DNA of 64,000 nucleotides, from assembly GCA_019614645.1 (NCBI GenBank), contig JABWDB010000011.1, positions 2,839,501 through 2,903,500 on the forward strand, in the 5' to 3' direction. A program made the translations under genes and the position numbers. The DNA comes from Stratiolaelaps scimitus (Eukaryota; Arthropoda; Arachnida; Mesostigmata; Laelapidae). This document shows positions 1 through 10,045 of this stretch, piece after piece (the first letter of the stretch is position 1; each line of letters opens with the position of its first letter). The notes below the pieces were generated by a model. That model had not been told where the DNA came from. It did not search any database and worked only from the letters and a program-made list of their open reading frames with translations.

Positions 1-930
1 CGGAGGAGAAGTCGGTCGAGCGCGTTAAGAAACGTAGCACTGCATCGGTCCGTGCAGAAAGAAAAACGCGAGGAAGCCAGGAGGGAGACGGAGAGGCCAA
101 GATCGAGATAGAGGACCCAGAGAGGACAAAGGACGGATATGCGCTCACGCAGCAGGTGGACGCTGGCAGGCCAGTCGCTAGGAGGCCGGAGCTATGGGGA
201 GTAGGCGGTCGGCCAGTGTCCGACGGTGGCGTGTCGGCTGGAAATGTATTGGAAAGCTCTTAGCCACTGAGTCGAGAGGAGCGAGACTTGTAGGCCGTCG
301 AGAGGCGGCCGGCAAAACAGAAGAGAATAGCTAGAGATGCCAGAACAAGAAAGAAAAAAGGTGACGCCGCAGGGTACGAGGTAACAACACGGCCCTATGC
401 GGCCGGCGCCATGCGGAACAATGGAACAGTGGCAGTGTGCTCGTGTGTACGAGCAAGTGTACCTGCAGGGAACCTTGCGTTGCGGATGGGAGCAGCTAGT
501 ATCGGTCAGTCTGAATAAATAGTAGATGGCTCGCTGAAGACCCTCTCCTATCTCGGGTCTCGGATGGTATGACCACACTGGGATCACGTGAGAGAGAATG
601 TTATTAGAGGTGGCGGCCGCAGAGGGAGGGGCGGTGAGTGTAGGGTGTGGCAGAAAAGAGACACTTGCATGAAATAGCAAGTGACCTTGTTGATCAAGTT
701 GGCAAGGTCAAACTGAAAATGTTAGCAGAGCGTTGTAGTTGTGGGCGTCCTTTCCAATAGGATGGCTGGTACAGTTACGAGCTCGGTGACGAATTTGAGA
801 GGAACGAAATGCGTTTAAGCGAGTCGATTGCCGGTAGCAATCGTTACTTGTCCTTCGAGAGACGGTCCGATTAATAACAATGGCCGCAGAACGCTGTTTG
901 TCAGTGCGAATCAAACAAAGCGATTCCTTG
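1..930. other. Intergenic, no gene seen
   Basis: The first 200 bases are purine-rich (GGAGACGGAGAGG-like stretches). Open frames on the minus strand between 192 and 680 have no recognisable domain, no signal peptide and no repeat-family match inside the window. I see no promoter or RNA gene here. Confidence 0.5.
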
Positions 931-1080
931 TCAGCTCGGTGGCTAGGATGGCTAAGTCTCTAGCTGTAGAAAGCCAGAGGCCGCTGATTCGAGTCCCGCT
1001 ACCTGGTGAGAACATAAAGAAAACTTACTAAGCATTGTAAAGATTGCACTTCCTTTAATAAACAAATAAGCACCTTACCC
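931..1080 (+). repeat. tRNA-derived SINE, family 1
   Basis: A head resembling a tRNA gene (GGTGGCTAGGATGGCTAAGTCTCTAG) carries a B-box-like block (GATTCGAGTCCCGCT), followed by a tail with TTCCTTTAATAAACAAATAA. The same head and tail recur at 14834-15004 (minus), 33305-33434 (minus) and 45171-45308 (plus), with tail-only pieces at 27482-27530 and 54034-54090. The order A-box-like, B-box, AT-rich tail is that of a Pol III-transcribed SINE. It is not a tRNA gene, because no cloverleaf can be closed around it. Confidence 0.7.
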
Positions 1081-1960
1081 TTAGCTTTATTTACAAGTCT
1101 GTCACTGTGTGTCACTCCATTCGTGCCGAATGCACATAGAACTCCGCAGATAAATCCTATCTAATTGGCGGCCAGCTTGTACCACGCATACGTAATGAGA
1201 TGGCAAATGTAACGCCAATCCACCTTTTATCTCGAGTTGACGTCTTTGACCACCTTTCTCTGATTTGTGCTCATTGACGCCTGACTCATAGGTTCAACTT
1301 ATCGCGTACATGTGACCTTGTACGCGATCTTGGGAAGACGCGTTTGTAGACTGCTTTGTTCGCGTGCACCTGTGTAAGTTCAACGCGTTTTTGAGTGTCG
1401 TTGTGGTGCTTTTTACTAAGGGAGCCAGTGCATCTTTTAACTCAACTGCCTGTTCCGCGCTGTCGCAAATAGCTGTTACAGCTCAGTGCTTCACGTACAC
1501 ATACATGTTGACGTGTACTCCCCGCCCAAATAGAGAGTATATATATATATATATATATAGAGAGAGCTTATAGCAGCCAACGTGGTTCTTGGTCATAACC
1601 GTGCTACCACCGTCACGCAAGGCATACATCACCGACTCACTATTGCCAACACCAACTCAACAGCTTATTCAAATCTCGAGTCGACGCAGTTCTTGGCAGA
1701 CCACGGCCACCCGTTTTCTCTCAACGATTTGGCTCCACCCGCTCGCGTATAGAAACAAGTAGGCGTTGTGCAAAAGCACTCACCTCCAAGGGGGCGTCAG
1801 GGGGGCAGTAAACATCGCTGGATCCCTTCGACGTCTCCACCCCCGCGGGTTCGTCCGACACGCGATTGACGCCGATACGAAAAATCGTCATCTGAGCAAC
1901 ATGTTTCACTCCGTCGACGACGCCGCTGCTCGCACCAATTTCGCTACCATCCACTGCCAT
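1081..1960. other. Intergenic upstream of IR gene 1
   Basis: This stretch contains a (TA)n tract at about 1538-1559 and no recognisable gene. The reading frame of the IR gene stays open back to 1766, but there is no ATG before 1901, and the upstream residues have no counterpart in the sister gene. An upstream signal-peptide exon could be hidden here. I found no convincing one. Confidence 0.45.
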
Positions 1961-3817
1961 ATGATGGTGAGCCAGATGTGCGTCCTGCTCCATATGATCG
2001 CGACGATTGGTAATCGCAGTCGCGTTTACGTGGTGTTACGTGACGGCCACAACGAGCTGGCTGACGAGTGCGCTAGGGCGGGTGTGTACGACAAGAGCGT
2101 TACAATCGTATCGAGACTGCCGTGCCGGCATGCGTTGTCCGTTCCGGCTCCCATTGTGCTTCCGGCGTCAATGTCGATCGAGGATCTGTCGATAGACGAT
2201 TACGGCGATCCAGCGGACGTCGACCGTTCGGCTCAGTTCTACCTGCTCACGGCCACGTGCTTTCCGTGGCTGCACATCGTGTGTGGTCTCCCGATGAGCG
2301 TTGCTGAGGGCGGCGCGGTATCGCGGACATTAACGCTGACGGACAACGATGTGAGATGCTGTGACGCCTTCCTAGCTGATGACGGTAGCCACTATGATTT
2401 GGAACGACTCGAATCGCATGGAGCTCTGGCGTGGTTCGCGTTTCGAGCAGATCAACTCTGTTGCCGCTGTGGCCTTGTCAAGAAACCGGCGCGAGCCGTC
2501 GTATCGGACCTAAGCGGTGCTCACCTGTCTGCGATTACATTCCCTATCCAGCTATTTAATGGGCCACCTCAAGCATTCCGCAAGGTGTCCCTCAGCCACG
2601 CCGGAGACGGACAGGGTTTTGAGCTGGCGATCTTGAACACGATAGCGAACAAGTTGAACTTTACGGTTGACACAGTGCGCGAACGGAACCTGGCATCGTA
2701 CGGACTGACACCCGAGGCCAGCTTCCGATTTGAGAATCGCTCCATGTTGACGAGACTGCTGGCGCGCGAACACCATATCGGCTTCGGCGACGTGACCGTC
2801 CTGCCCGTACGTGACCAGTTTGGCGATTTTACATATACGCATGACATTGACATCTTGACCGTGATGTCGAAAGTGTCGAAGGAGCCGGTCTCGTTTGCTG
2901 TTGATATCGACGTCGTGATAATGGCCAGCTACACGTGTTGCTCTACGATTGTTGCAAGCTACATTTTCTGGAAAGCTGCGTACAGCAGTGAGTCATGCGG
3001 CTCACGTCGGACGCGCCTCGGAGTGCGAGCCTTCGCTCAATATCAGATCGGCATCGTCATCAAGCCGTTCTACACTGACAGTCAGCTAAGCGTGCGATGT
3101 TGGCGAAGCCGCCTGGTCTACGGGGTGTGGAGTATTGGCGGTCTCATCTTCGCGGCGCTGTTTTCCGCTAGCGCCATTCGGTCGCTGACGAGCTTGAAGT
3201 TCGTCGGCAAGTTCGGAAGCCTCAACGCCGTGGCACAGGCGTTGTCAGCTCGGCGAACGTCGACAGTCCTGATGCCGGAGGCATGGTTGGATATGTTCGA
3301 CACTGTCCACACGGGTAACGATAGTTCAAGCGTTGGATTCGATGCGGGCAGGATTGTATCGTTGATTCGACAGCGAGCTGAGAAAAGGCTGTGCACCATT
3401 CCTACCGAGGACTGCCTGGCGTCCTTGCTCAACTCGAAGAAGGCTACGGCCCTGACGATCGGCGAGGGCCTTCCTATGAAGTACACGTTTTGGCAAGAAA
3501 AACTCATGAACAAAGTCCACATCTGCCAGGATCCTTTTCACAATATTATGCAAGCGTTCATCCTGCCGAGGGAATGCTTTCTCCGTGTTGTGATCTCAAA
3601 ACGCGTACGCCAACTGTACGAGACGGGTATCGTGTTCATGCTGAAGATGAGGGCGGGACTTGAAAGTCCTGACACTTTGAAACAGCCTCGTGCATGGCAG
3701 CCTATACAATTGAGCATGTTTGATTCAATCATACACGCGTATGCTATCCTATGGATTCCTGTGTGTGCGTGTTTTATGCTAGAAATTCTAGCGGCTATTA
3801 TAGGATGTATACGATGA
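1961..3817 (+). CDS. Ionotropic-receptor-like (IR) ligand-gated channel subunit, gene 1
   Basis: The product is a predicted chemosensory IR, a variant ionotropic glutamate receptor that would sit in the dendrite membrane of sensory neurons and usually pairs with a co-receptor. From the ATG at 1961 the protein has about 618 residues. A variable extracellular part (1-210) is followed by ligand-binding lobe S1 (about 215-300), with GQGFELAI and GFGDVTVLPVRD then GDFTYTHD. Then come TM1 (about 316-337), a pore-side segment, TM2 (about 386-405), lobe S2 (about 407-575, including EGLP and AGLESP) and C-terminal TM3 (about 586-615). The SYTANL motif of classical glutamate receptors is replaced by FSASAIRSL, as is usual in divergent IRs. 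I chose 1961 because similarity to the second gene starts there. The ATG at 1901 is possible, and an upstream exon with a signal peptide is not excluded. No introns are seen. Confidence 0.85.
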   Translation: MMVSQMCVLLHMIATIGNRSRVYVVLRDGHNELADECARAGVYDKSVTIVSRLPCRHALSVPAPIVLPASMSIEDLSIDDYGDPADVDRSAQFYLLTATCFPWLHIVCGLPMSVAEGGAVSRTLTLTDNDVRCCDAFLADDGSHYDLERLESHGALAWFAFRADQLCCRCGLVKKPARAVVSDLSGAHLSAITFPIQLFNGPPQAFRKVSLSHAGDGQGFELAILNTIANKLNFTVDTVRERNLASYGLTPEASFRFENRSMLTRLLAREHHIGFGDVTVLPVRDQFGDFTYTHDIDILTVMSKVSKEPVSFAVDIDVVIMASYTCCSTIVASYIFWKAAYSSESCGSRRTRLGVRAFAQYQIGIVIKPFYTDSQLSVRCWRSRLVYGVWSIGGLIFAALFSASAIRSLTSLKFVGKFGSLNAVAQALSARRTSTVLMPEAWLDMFDTVHTGNDSSSVGFDAGRIVSLIRQRAEKRLCTIPTEDCLASLLNSKKATALTIGEGLPMKYTFWQEKLMNKVHICQDPFHNIMQAFILPRECFLRVVISKRVRQLYETGIVFMLKMRAGLESPDTLKQPRAWQPIQLSMFDSIIHAYAILWIPVCACFMLEILAAIIGCIR

Positions 3818-4107
3818 CGCGAGGCAGATCGGCCTTCCGCGGCGAGTGTCCTCTGTACGCCGCTTCGAGTCCCGCGACCTCGAGAGACACACGTAGGAAA
3901 CGATTACGATTATTTACAGCGCAATGCCATGACCAAATCGTCATTTTTTGTTATATTTCTTTATATATATATATATATATATATATCTTGAAAGAAATGG
4001 TTGTTTCACAGCTAGAATATATATGAAAGAACCAGTGCAGCCTGCGTTGTTAGTATTGGCATTACTACTGTATTTATTAACGTGTTTATTATATTATTTA
4101 TCGTGTG
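3818..4107. other. 3' flank of IR gene 1 with (TA)n tract
   Basis: It contains a tRNA B-box-like string (CTTCGAGTCCCGCGACC, near 3863), possibly a SINE scrap, and a (TA)n tract at 3962-3986. No AATAAA was found close to the IR stop codon. Confidence 0.4.
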
Positions 4108-5440
4108 TCAACGAGGCACTGGGGAGGTGCGTCGCGGGGTGCGTCGGAGGAAGAGCCTCTGGTGAGCCGCCAACAGGGGCAGTCGGTCGAGCATCACGGC
4201 AGTCCTCTCGAGGCAACGGTCCAAGAGTGGCCGGATGGCCTCGTCCGTAAGAGGGGAGCCGACGAGCTCAAGGGACGACCTCGGAGTGAGACAGCACCCT
4301 GGGAGCAACCGCTGGAGGTCGGGGTGCGGGTCCAAAGAGAAGACCTCGAACTTCGCGGGGTTGAGGGCAAGGCCGCTAGGTTCTTCGTAGTCGAGTACCC
4401 GCTGAACGTCGGAGGCGACGTCGAAGGCCGAATCGCCCACTAACGTTCTGTCATCCATGTACCACAGCCGCAGGAGAGACTGGAGGGACGCAGCGAGGGG
4501 CCGGAGGGCCAGACAGAAGAGGGCTGGGCCCAGCCGGTCCCCGTGCTGAACCCCGCATTCGGAGCTGATGATGGTGTGGTCCATAATCAGATGGAAAGGG
4601 GATGAAGGCGCGAGCTGCGTGAGCAGCGCTGACGCCTGGCGGCAACCAGCTAGGTTGGGCTGAGCAGGTTCACGACCGTGTCCCTCTCGCTGTCCCACTC
4701 GAATTTAGCAGCGAGGCATTGGATCGTGCTGGAGCAGGCAATAGGTCGTATCGAACCATCCTTTTTCCTGAGGGCGATGAGGCGCACGCCGAAGACTGTT
4801 GGCCCCCGATGGTACCGTGCCGGCTCGCATGCAGTCGATTACCTTTGCGAAGGCTTTCCGGCATCTGCGAGACCACTTGGGCGAAATCCAGGAGCGCCTC
4901 CCACGAAGGAACGTCGTTATTGGTATGGACGTCCCGGAGCACGTCTGTGAGGGCCACGACGACTAGAGAACGCACAGCCTTTGGGACAATACTGAAGACG
5001 CGGGCCTCATGCATAGCCGCCTGTAGCCGCAGCTCTAGCGGTTGAGGTGGTAGACTTGGCTGAGGCACCGAACGGACCTCCGGGTGCCGCACCGTTATGT
5101 GCCCTTTAAGGCCGCGGCGCGTGAATCTGCCCCCTCAATGCGGGCACGGGACACGCGGGCTTGAGGGCGGCTAGGATGGGGACGAGCTAGAGCTGAACCT
5201 GGAGGAGAGGGGCCAAGGCTTCAGTGAGGGATCTCAAGGCCGCGACAATACCTGGCACAGCTGGCGCCGTCTTAGGGTGTCGGGACTCCTCGCGGGCCGG
5301 TCGACGAGGGGCAGGTCGATGGGGCGGGGTGGGTATTCAGTACGACCATGGGAACCTGAGCACCGTCGGAGGGGACCACAATACCTCGAACCGTCGCAGC
5401 GTACGAGCGGGCTGACGACTAGGTCGACACCGGGGCCTCG
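4108..5440 (-). mobile_element. Degenerate non-LTR retrotransposon (zinc finger plus reverse transcriptase)
   Basis: Read on the minus strand from about 5170 downward, the order is as follows. A C2H2-type zinc finger (GRFTRRGLKGHITVRH) has its second cysteine codon changed to TGA. A WEALLDFA block follows, then a reverse-transcriptase segment (FGVRLIALRKKDGSIRPIA). After a frameshift come GVQHGDRLGPALFCLAL and the catalytic YMDD box (LWYMDDRTLVG). The frame ends at 4108, before the C-terminal endonuclease region expected in site-specific non-LTR families, so the 3' part is missing. Sequence from about 5171 to 5440 may be the divergent N-terminal part. The combination of N-terminal zinc finger and this RT type suggests an R2/CRE-like clade, but the clade is uncertain. 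Stops and at least two frameshifts make it dead. Confidence 0.8.
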
Positions 5441-5891
5441 ATTGGCAGAATAGACGCAAGGGGCAAGGCGTTGATATTGTGTTTCTGCTTCAAGCATATA
5501 ATATATGATAGACCCCGAATGATCGGTAGCCAATCGTAAATAGGCAAAGTGACTTCAATCATTTCCGAACATACCTGCTCGTAAGTGCATCTTCGCATTC
5601 GGTCGGTCACATTCGACAACCACTCGCATCGTTCGTTTGTCACTGGATCGGACTGTGTGCTGTGCATACTAACGAACCATTCAACAGGTGTCAGACGTCT
5701 TGGACTAAGTAGCCTGTGGGGGTGGTCGAGGGGTGAAGGTGCACTCGTGAAATGTGCATTCATATGGCGAATCCGACCCGACTGACGGTCTCTGGTCTGA
5801 GGATTTCGAGCGTACCTGTTAAAAATCTTAGCTCTACTCCGATAGTCTTAGTCAGCAAACGCGAGCTGTAGTAGCGTCGCCCTGCGCCAAC
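5441..5891. other. Intergenic between RT relict and IR pseudogene
   Basis: No feature is recognised. A 114-codon minus-strand open frame (5419-5763) has no domain signature. Confidence 0.4.
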
Positions 5892-6115
5892 ATGACCAGC
5901 CATCATTTCCGTGTCCTGCTGCAGCTGACCGCTTCTACTGGTAACCATGTTTATATCGTGGCGCCGAAACATCCCAACGGTTTTTCGTCATGACGATGTG
6001 TCGCCTCGAAAACGCACATAGTCCAAAGTTATGACAACGATATCGACAGTGCCTTGCAGAAGACCCTTGCCTGCGGATGGTCCCGTCATCTGCCATGGTC
6101 TATAGCAATCGGGAA
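5892..6115 (+). pseudogene. IR pseudogene fragment (5' end only)
   Basis: The ATG at 5892 opens a frame whose residues LTASTGNHVYIV match LIASTGNHLYIV near the start of the IR gene at 8171. A TGA at 5991 ends the frame. Similarity resumes downstream: TTISTVPCRRPLPADGPVI at about 6030-6090 matches TSISTLPCAKPLPAYGPVI. A further frameshift then leads into a stretch equivalent to LPGSIVIATN. About the first 75-80 codons of the family are covered and nothing downstream matches the rest, so it is a truncated, frame-broken copy between the two intact genes. Confidence 0.85.
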
Positions 6116-8170
6116 TACGACGACGACCATTGATAATGACAGTAAGTAAAGTAAATTTTAGATTAGAAAGTACTGAGATGTGGGCTGGTGTCTATCAGCG
6201 AAGAAAATCGAGCAACGTGTGGGTCACCGGCGGCCATTCGGTTGTCTCTAGGCTGATCAGACAAGATCACCACCAACGAGTTAGGCATCTACGCAATTTT
6301 CCAGCCCGAAACGAGACGATAGCGCGACATTTCAGCGACCGGTATTATCAGCGAGAGAAAGTGTACCCAAAGATCCCGGAAAATGATTGAACTACACGTT
6401 CTGTAGGATATGATGGGAGTGTACTTTCAAGAGTGTTAAAAGGACCACGAAATATTTTCTCTGATTTCCCGACCTCAGTGATCGACAGGGACCCCTATCG
6501 GAATTTGCAACCGCAGGTGCTCTGGTTTGAATCCGTGACGAGAAATCCGCAGCAAACACTTCGTGAAATTTTGATTTTGTCAATAAAATTAGTTCATTTC
6601 CTCTTTGCCTCTAATCACGATCAAAGTGTATTCAGTGGCCTGTGTTACAAACCCATCTATTCACTATCCATGGTATTATATTTCTGTGGTGTGACGGATC
6701 GACGACGACGCAAATTCGATTCTGCAAATACGTGTCAATGATATTTCATTTTAGCGGAGGATAACTGATCGATCTATCTATCTGCAAGTATTATTACCTC
6801 AAGAGGCAGGCGTACTTTGCGTATCGCTGTCATTTTTACCTAATGGTCTAGCTCATCCGACTCTCGATACAAGCCTTGCATGCTTTTCGTTGTAATCAAC
6901 ATTTTTTTACTCGCCTAGCTATAACATAATCATTTGAATGTAATAATGCAATGCCAACGGCAAGATCCGCAAGTAGAAACATCGTCTCGGGCCACACCGT
7001 AGGGGCACGTCATTAGTGGGCGGTGTTCAGCGTAATATCGAGCGCAGATGCTTTGACATCTCGCATAGTAGCACAATACTTCAAGAGAATCTATCGATCC
7101 CATTGGATAGTGTTTTGATTGCTTCCCACGACAAGGGTGGCGGTCTCAGCACTGTTGCTAGGACGCCTCTCTCTCTCTCCTAACCGAAACGGCAAGTCCT
7201 TAAATAGAATAATCAAGTTCCGTATTTCCGCACTTCCGTTGGTTCTAAGTAAGTCGTCACTAATTCATTCCGCTACTTGCTGTGCTGTACTGTATCGGGC
7301 TAGTTATGGCGACGTCGTTTAGCTAGAGAATACCGCTTAACTAAGAGGCCTACATGTTTTAACGTGTCTCTCTCCAGGATCCTCGCCTACATTTGTACAT
7401 CTTTTTTCCCTGTGGAGAAGGGAAATCGTTTACTCCAAACGCACGGACACCGCACTAGAGACATCCAGCCTCTGTCGATGATGGGCAGAGGTCCAATGCC
7501 GGGTCGACGTGGATGATGAAACCTCTCCTAAAACATCTGTACAAGCCACGTGGCCACGCGGCTACTTGCAATCATATGTCCTTTAACTTTAGAGGATCAT
7601 GACTTAGTCTCATCTGTTTGCATATTTGCAGAACGTTCCTTCAGCAATTGATTTGTGCAATTTAAGTCGCACAACGAACGAATACTTAGACGAACCCACC
7701 TAGCGCATCTGGTTCATAGCTGGCCCTAAGCAACACAGCGTTCTCTGGTTTTGCGTGCTTTTTAACCTAGACGCCGAGGTCGCTGTTTGTCGCATGTTGG
7801 CTGAACAACTTCATGCTGATGTTAATTTAATTTAACTACTACCATCCGTCTTTGTCGTCGAAGAGGACACTCTTATGGGACCTATGGCCTCCCTCCGCCC
7901 CCACTCTGTGTACCTCGGACAGGCGTTTGAGTCCGATCAATTTGGCGTGACAACCGGCATAACGCTACTCGCTATTAGATACACAATTGTAACAACCTGA
8001 AGCAGCTCCACAACGGATCTATTCAGCCCTGGACGCCAGTCGAAGCGGCGACCGGCCGCCGCAAGCACTGGGCTGCAGCCTGAGGGTTTCATCCACGAAA
8101 GCCCCCACAACGGAGGTCGTCTTCGGCGACCGTTTTCGTCTGCCGCAGCGTTTCGGCAGTGTCTGCTAGT
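6116..8170. other. Intergenic between IR relict and IR gene 2
   Basis: No further IR remnant was found. A B-box-like string (CTGGTTTGAATCCGTG, near 6525) may be a decayed SINE. The region just before the IR start (8081-8170) is open in frame but has no ATG. A candidate splice acceptor (TTTCGGCAG) ends at about 8159, so an upstream exon is conceivable. Confidence 0.4.
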
Positions 8171-10045
8171 ATGATCAGCCCGAGCCAGTGTAGTCTCCTG
8201 GCACTGATTGCTTCCACTGGTAACCACTTGTACATCGTCCTGGATAGGCAGTCTAGAGGTCTCGATGACCCGAGATGTTCCCTCTCGCGAACGCTCCTAG
8301 ACAAAAGTGTCACTGTGACGAGCATATCAACACTGCCCTGCGCAAAGCCGCTGCCAGCCTATGGCCCTGTCATATTGCCGGGGTCGATAGTAATCGCCAC
8401 GAACTTTCGCGAAAACATCGCCGGAATGGGGGATGATGTCAGGTCCCGGTTCTATCTGCTCACGTCAACGTGTTTTCCATGGCTGAATATTGTGTGTGGT
8501 CGATCTTCCCAACGAGGTAACGAGGACACAAGTCCTCGGACATTGCTACTCAACGAAGACGACACGAAATGCTGCGACGCGTTTCTGCTTGGCAACGCCA
8601 TTGAGGAGCCTTATGAGTTGGACAGCATCGAATCCCCCGGAGCTCTATCGTGGTTTGCTGTGAGCGCGGTCATGCTGTGCTCCCGCTGTGGTCTCGTAAA
8701 GGCGGGCGATCAGCGTCACGTAACTGTTAATTTGCACGGTGCTCACATCTCTGCGCTGACCTATCCGCACCAGATGTACAATGGCCCGCCTCGCAAGTTC
8801 GGCATGGTGTCGGCCAATTACGCTGGTAATGGCCAAGGATTCGAATTAGCCATTTTAGAGATTATAGGCACAATATTAAATTTCACTGTCGATACCGTGT
8901 ATGAGACAGATATCTCTTCGTATGGAATAGTCCCCGAGAAGAACTTTCGTGCCGTCGGGCGCACGATGATGACAAGGATTCTGGCGCGCGAACACCATAT
9001 CGGCTATGGGGACGTCACAACGCTAGCGGGTCGGGAGGTCTACGGAGATTTTACGTTTGTCCATGATATCGACGTTTTTATAGCGCTGTCAAAATTGTCA
9101 AGCAAACCCGTTCCGTTTACGTTGCCAATTGACACTGCGTCAATGGCGTGCTACGCATTTCTCTCGAGTATAGTTGCAGTTTACTTTAGTTGCGCAGCGT
9201 TTCACAGAAGCAGCAATCAGTGGCGTGGAGATCACCACCTCAGCAAACGGGAGCTAGGATTTCAGATGCTTGTCGAATACTATATAGCCGTTCTTCTAAA
9301 ACCATTCTCCGGGAGCAACCGTCTTCATATTCGCGCTAGCCAGAATCGGCTAGTTGTCGCATCATGGAGTATCGGGGCGTTCATTTTGGCAACACTAGTT
9401 TCCGCCAGCATCATTCGAATGCTGTCGACGGGGCCGAGATTTAATGGTATGTTCAAAAGTCTTCGTGAGATCTCAAAGGCCGTCTCGTCAGGAAAGCGGG
9501 CCGTAGTTTTATTCCCGGAGGCCTGGGAGGACATGATCGCGAGCGAAACATCGGGCATCTACTCCGTGATGAAGCAGCATACAAGGGCCTGCGACGCACC
9601 AGCGGACGACTGCCTGACGGCGCTGCTCGACTCGCCCGAAAACATCGCTATAACCGTCGGTGAAGGCCTGCCGATCACATACAGATTCTGGCGGGACAGG
9701 CTCATCAATCGAGTTCACATTTGCTACGATCCGTTCCAGAATATTATGCAGGCCTATCTTCTACCAAGAGGCTGCTTTCTTCGCGATGTGCTATCTGGCC
9801 GAGTGAGTCAGCTCACCGAGACGGGCATCGTTTTCACACTAAAGATGAAGGCGGGTCTCGAGTCTCCAGTCATCACCAAGCAGCCTCGTGTATGGCGGGC
9901 GATCCGCTTGCAAATGCTTGATACAATCATTCGAGCCTACGTCCTGTTGTGGATACCAAAATGTACCTGTCTCATGTTTGAGCTACTATTTTATACCTGT
10001 CATCGACGAGGACTCTTGTGCTCAGGGACTACGTATGAGTGCTGA
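8171..10045 (+). CDS. Ionotropic-receptor-like (IR) ligand-gated channel subunit, gene 2
   Basis: This is a paralogue of the gene at 1961. They align end to end with shared blocks such as GFELAIL, LAREHHIG, GDVT, FYLLT, TCFPWL, IVCG, EGLP, AGLESP and KQPR. From the ATG at 8171 the product has 624 residues. S1 lies at about 220-305 (GNGQGFELAI, GYGDVTTL, YGDFTFVHD), TM1 at about 322-343, TM2 at about 393-414 with SASIIRML in place of SYTANL, S2 at about 415-580, and TM3 near the C terminus (TIIRAYVLLWIP). The frame is intact and intronless. It is the first ATG after an in-frame stop at 8081, and similarity to gene 1 starts there. The N terminus is not a clear signal peptide, so a short upstream exon is possible. 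The inferred role is chemosensory. The ligand cannot be read from the sequence. Confidence 0.87.
   Translation: MISPSQCSLLALIASTGNHLYIVLDRQSRGLDDPRCSLSRTLLDKSVTVTSISTLPCAKPLPAYGPVILPGSIVIATNFRENIAGMGDDVRSRFYLLTSTCFPWLNIVCGRSSQRGNEDTSPRTLLLNEDDTKCCDAFLLGNAIEEPYELDSIESPGALSWFAVSAVMLCSRCGLVKAGDQRHVTVNLHGAHISALTYPHQMYNGPPRKFGMVSANYAGNGQGFELAILEIIGTILNFTVDTVYETDISSYGIVPEKNFRAVGRTMMTRILAREHHIGYGDVTTLAGREVYGDFTFVHDIDVFIALSKLSSKPVPFTLPIDTASMACYAFLSSIVAVYFSCAAFHRSSNQWRGDHHLSKRELGFQMLVEYYIAVLLKPFSGSNRLHIRASQNRLVVASWSIGAFILATLVSASIIRMLSTGPRFNGMFKSLREISKAVSSGKRAVVLFPEAWEDMIASETSGIYSVMKQHTRACDAPADDCLTALLDSPENIAITVGEGLPITYRFWRDRLINRVHICYDPFQNIMQAYLLPRGCFLRDVLSGRVSQLTETGIVFTLKMKAGLESPVITKQPRVWRAIRLQMLDTIIRAYVLLWIPKCTCLMFELLFYTCHRRGLLCSGTTYEC

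Noticed and set aside
1766..1960. Extended 683-codon frame of IR gene 1
   Set aside because: It begins with TTG, not ATG, and the extra residues have no match in the sister gene. The ATG at 1961 is where family similarity starts.
8159..8170. GTG-initiated start four codons before the IR gene 2 ATG
   Set aside because: Non-ATG start in a eukaryotic gene. The ATG at 8171 is the natural choice.
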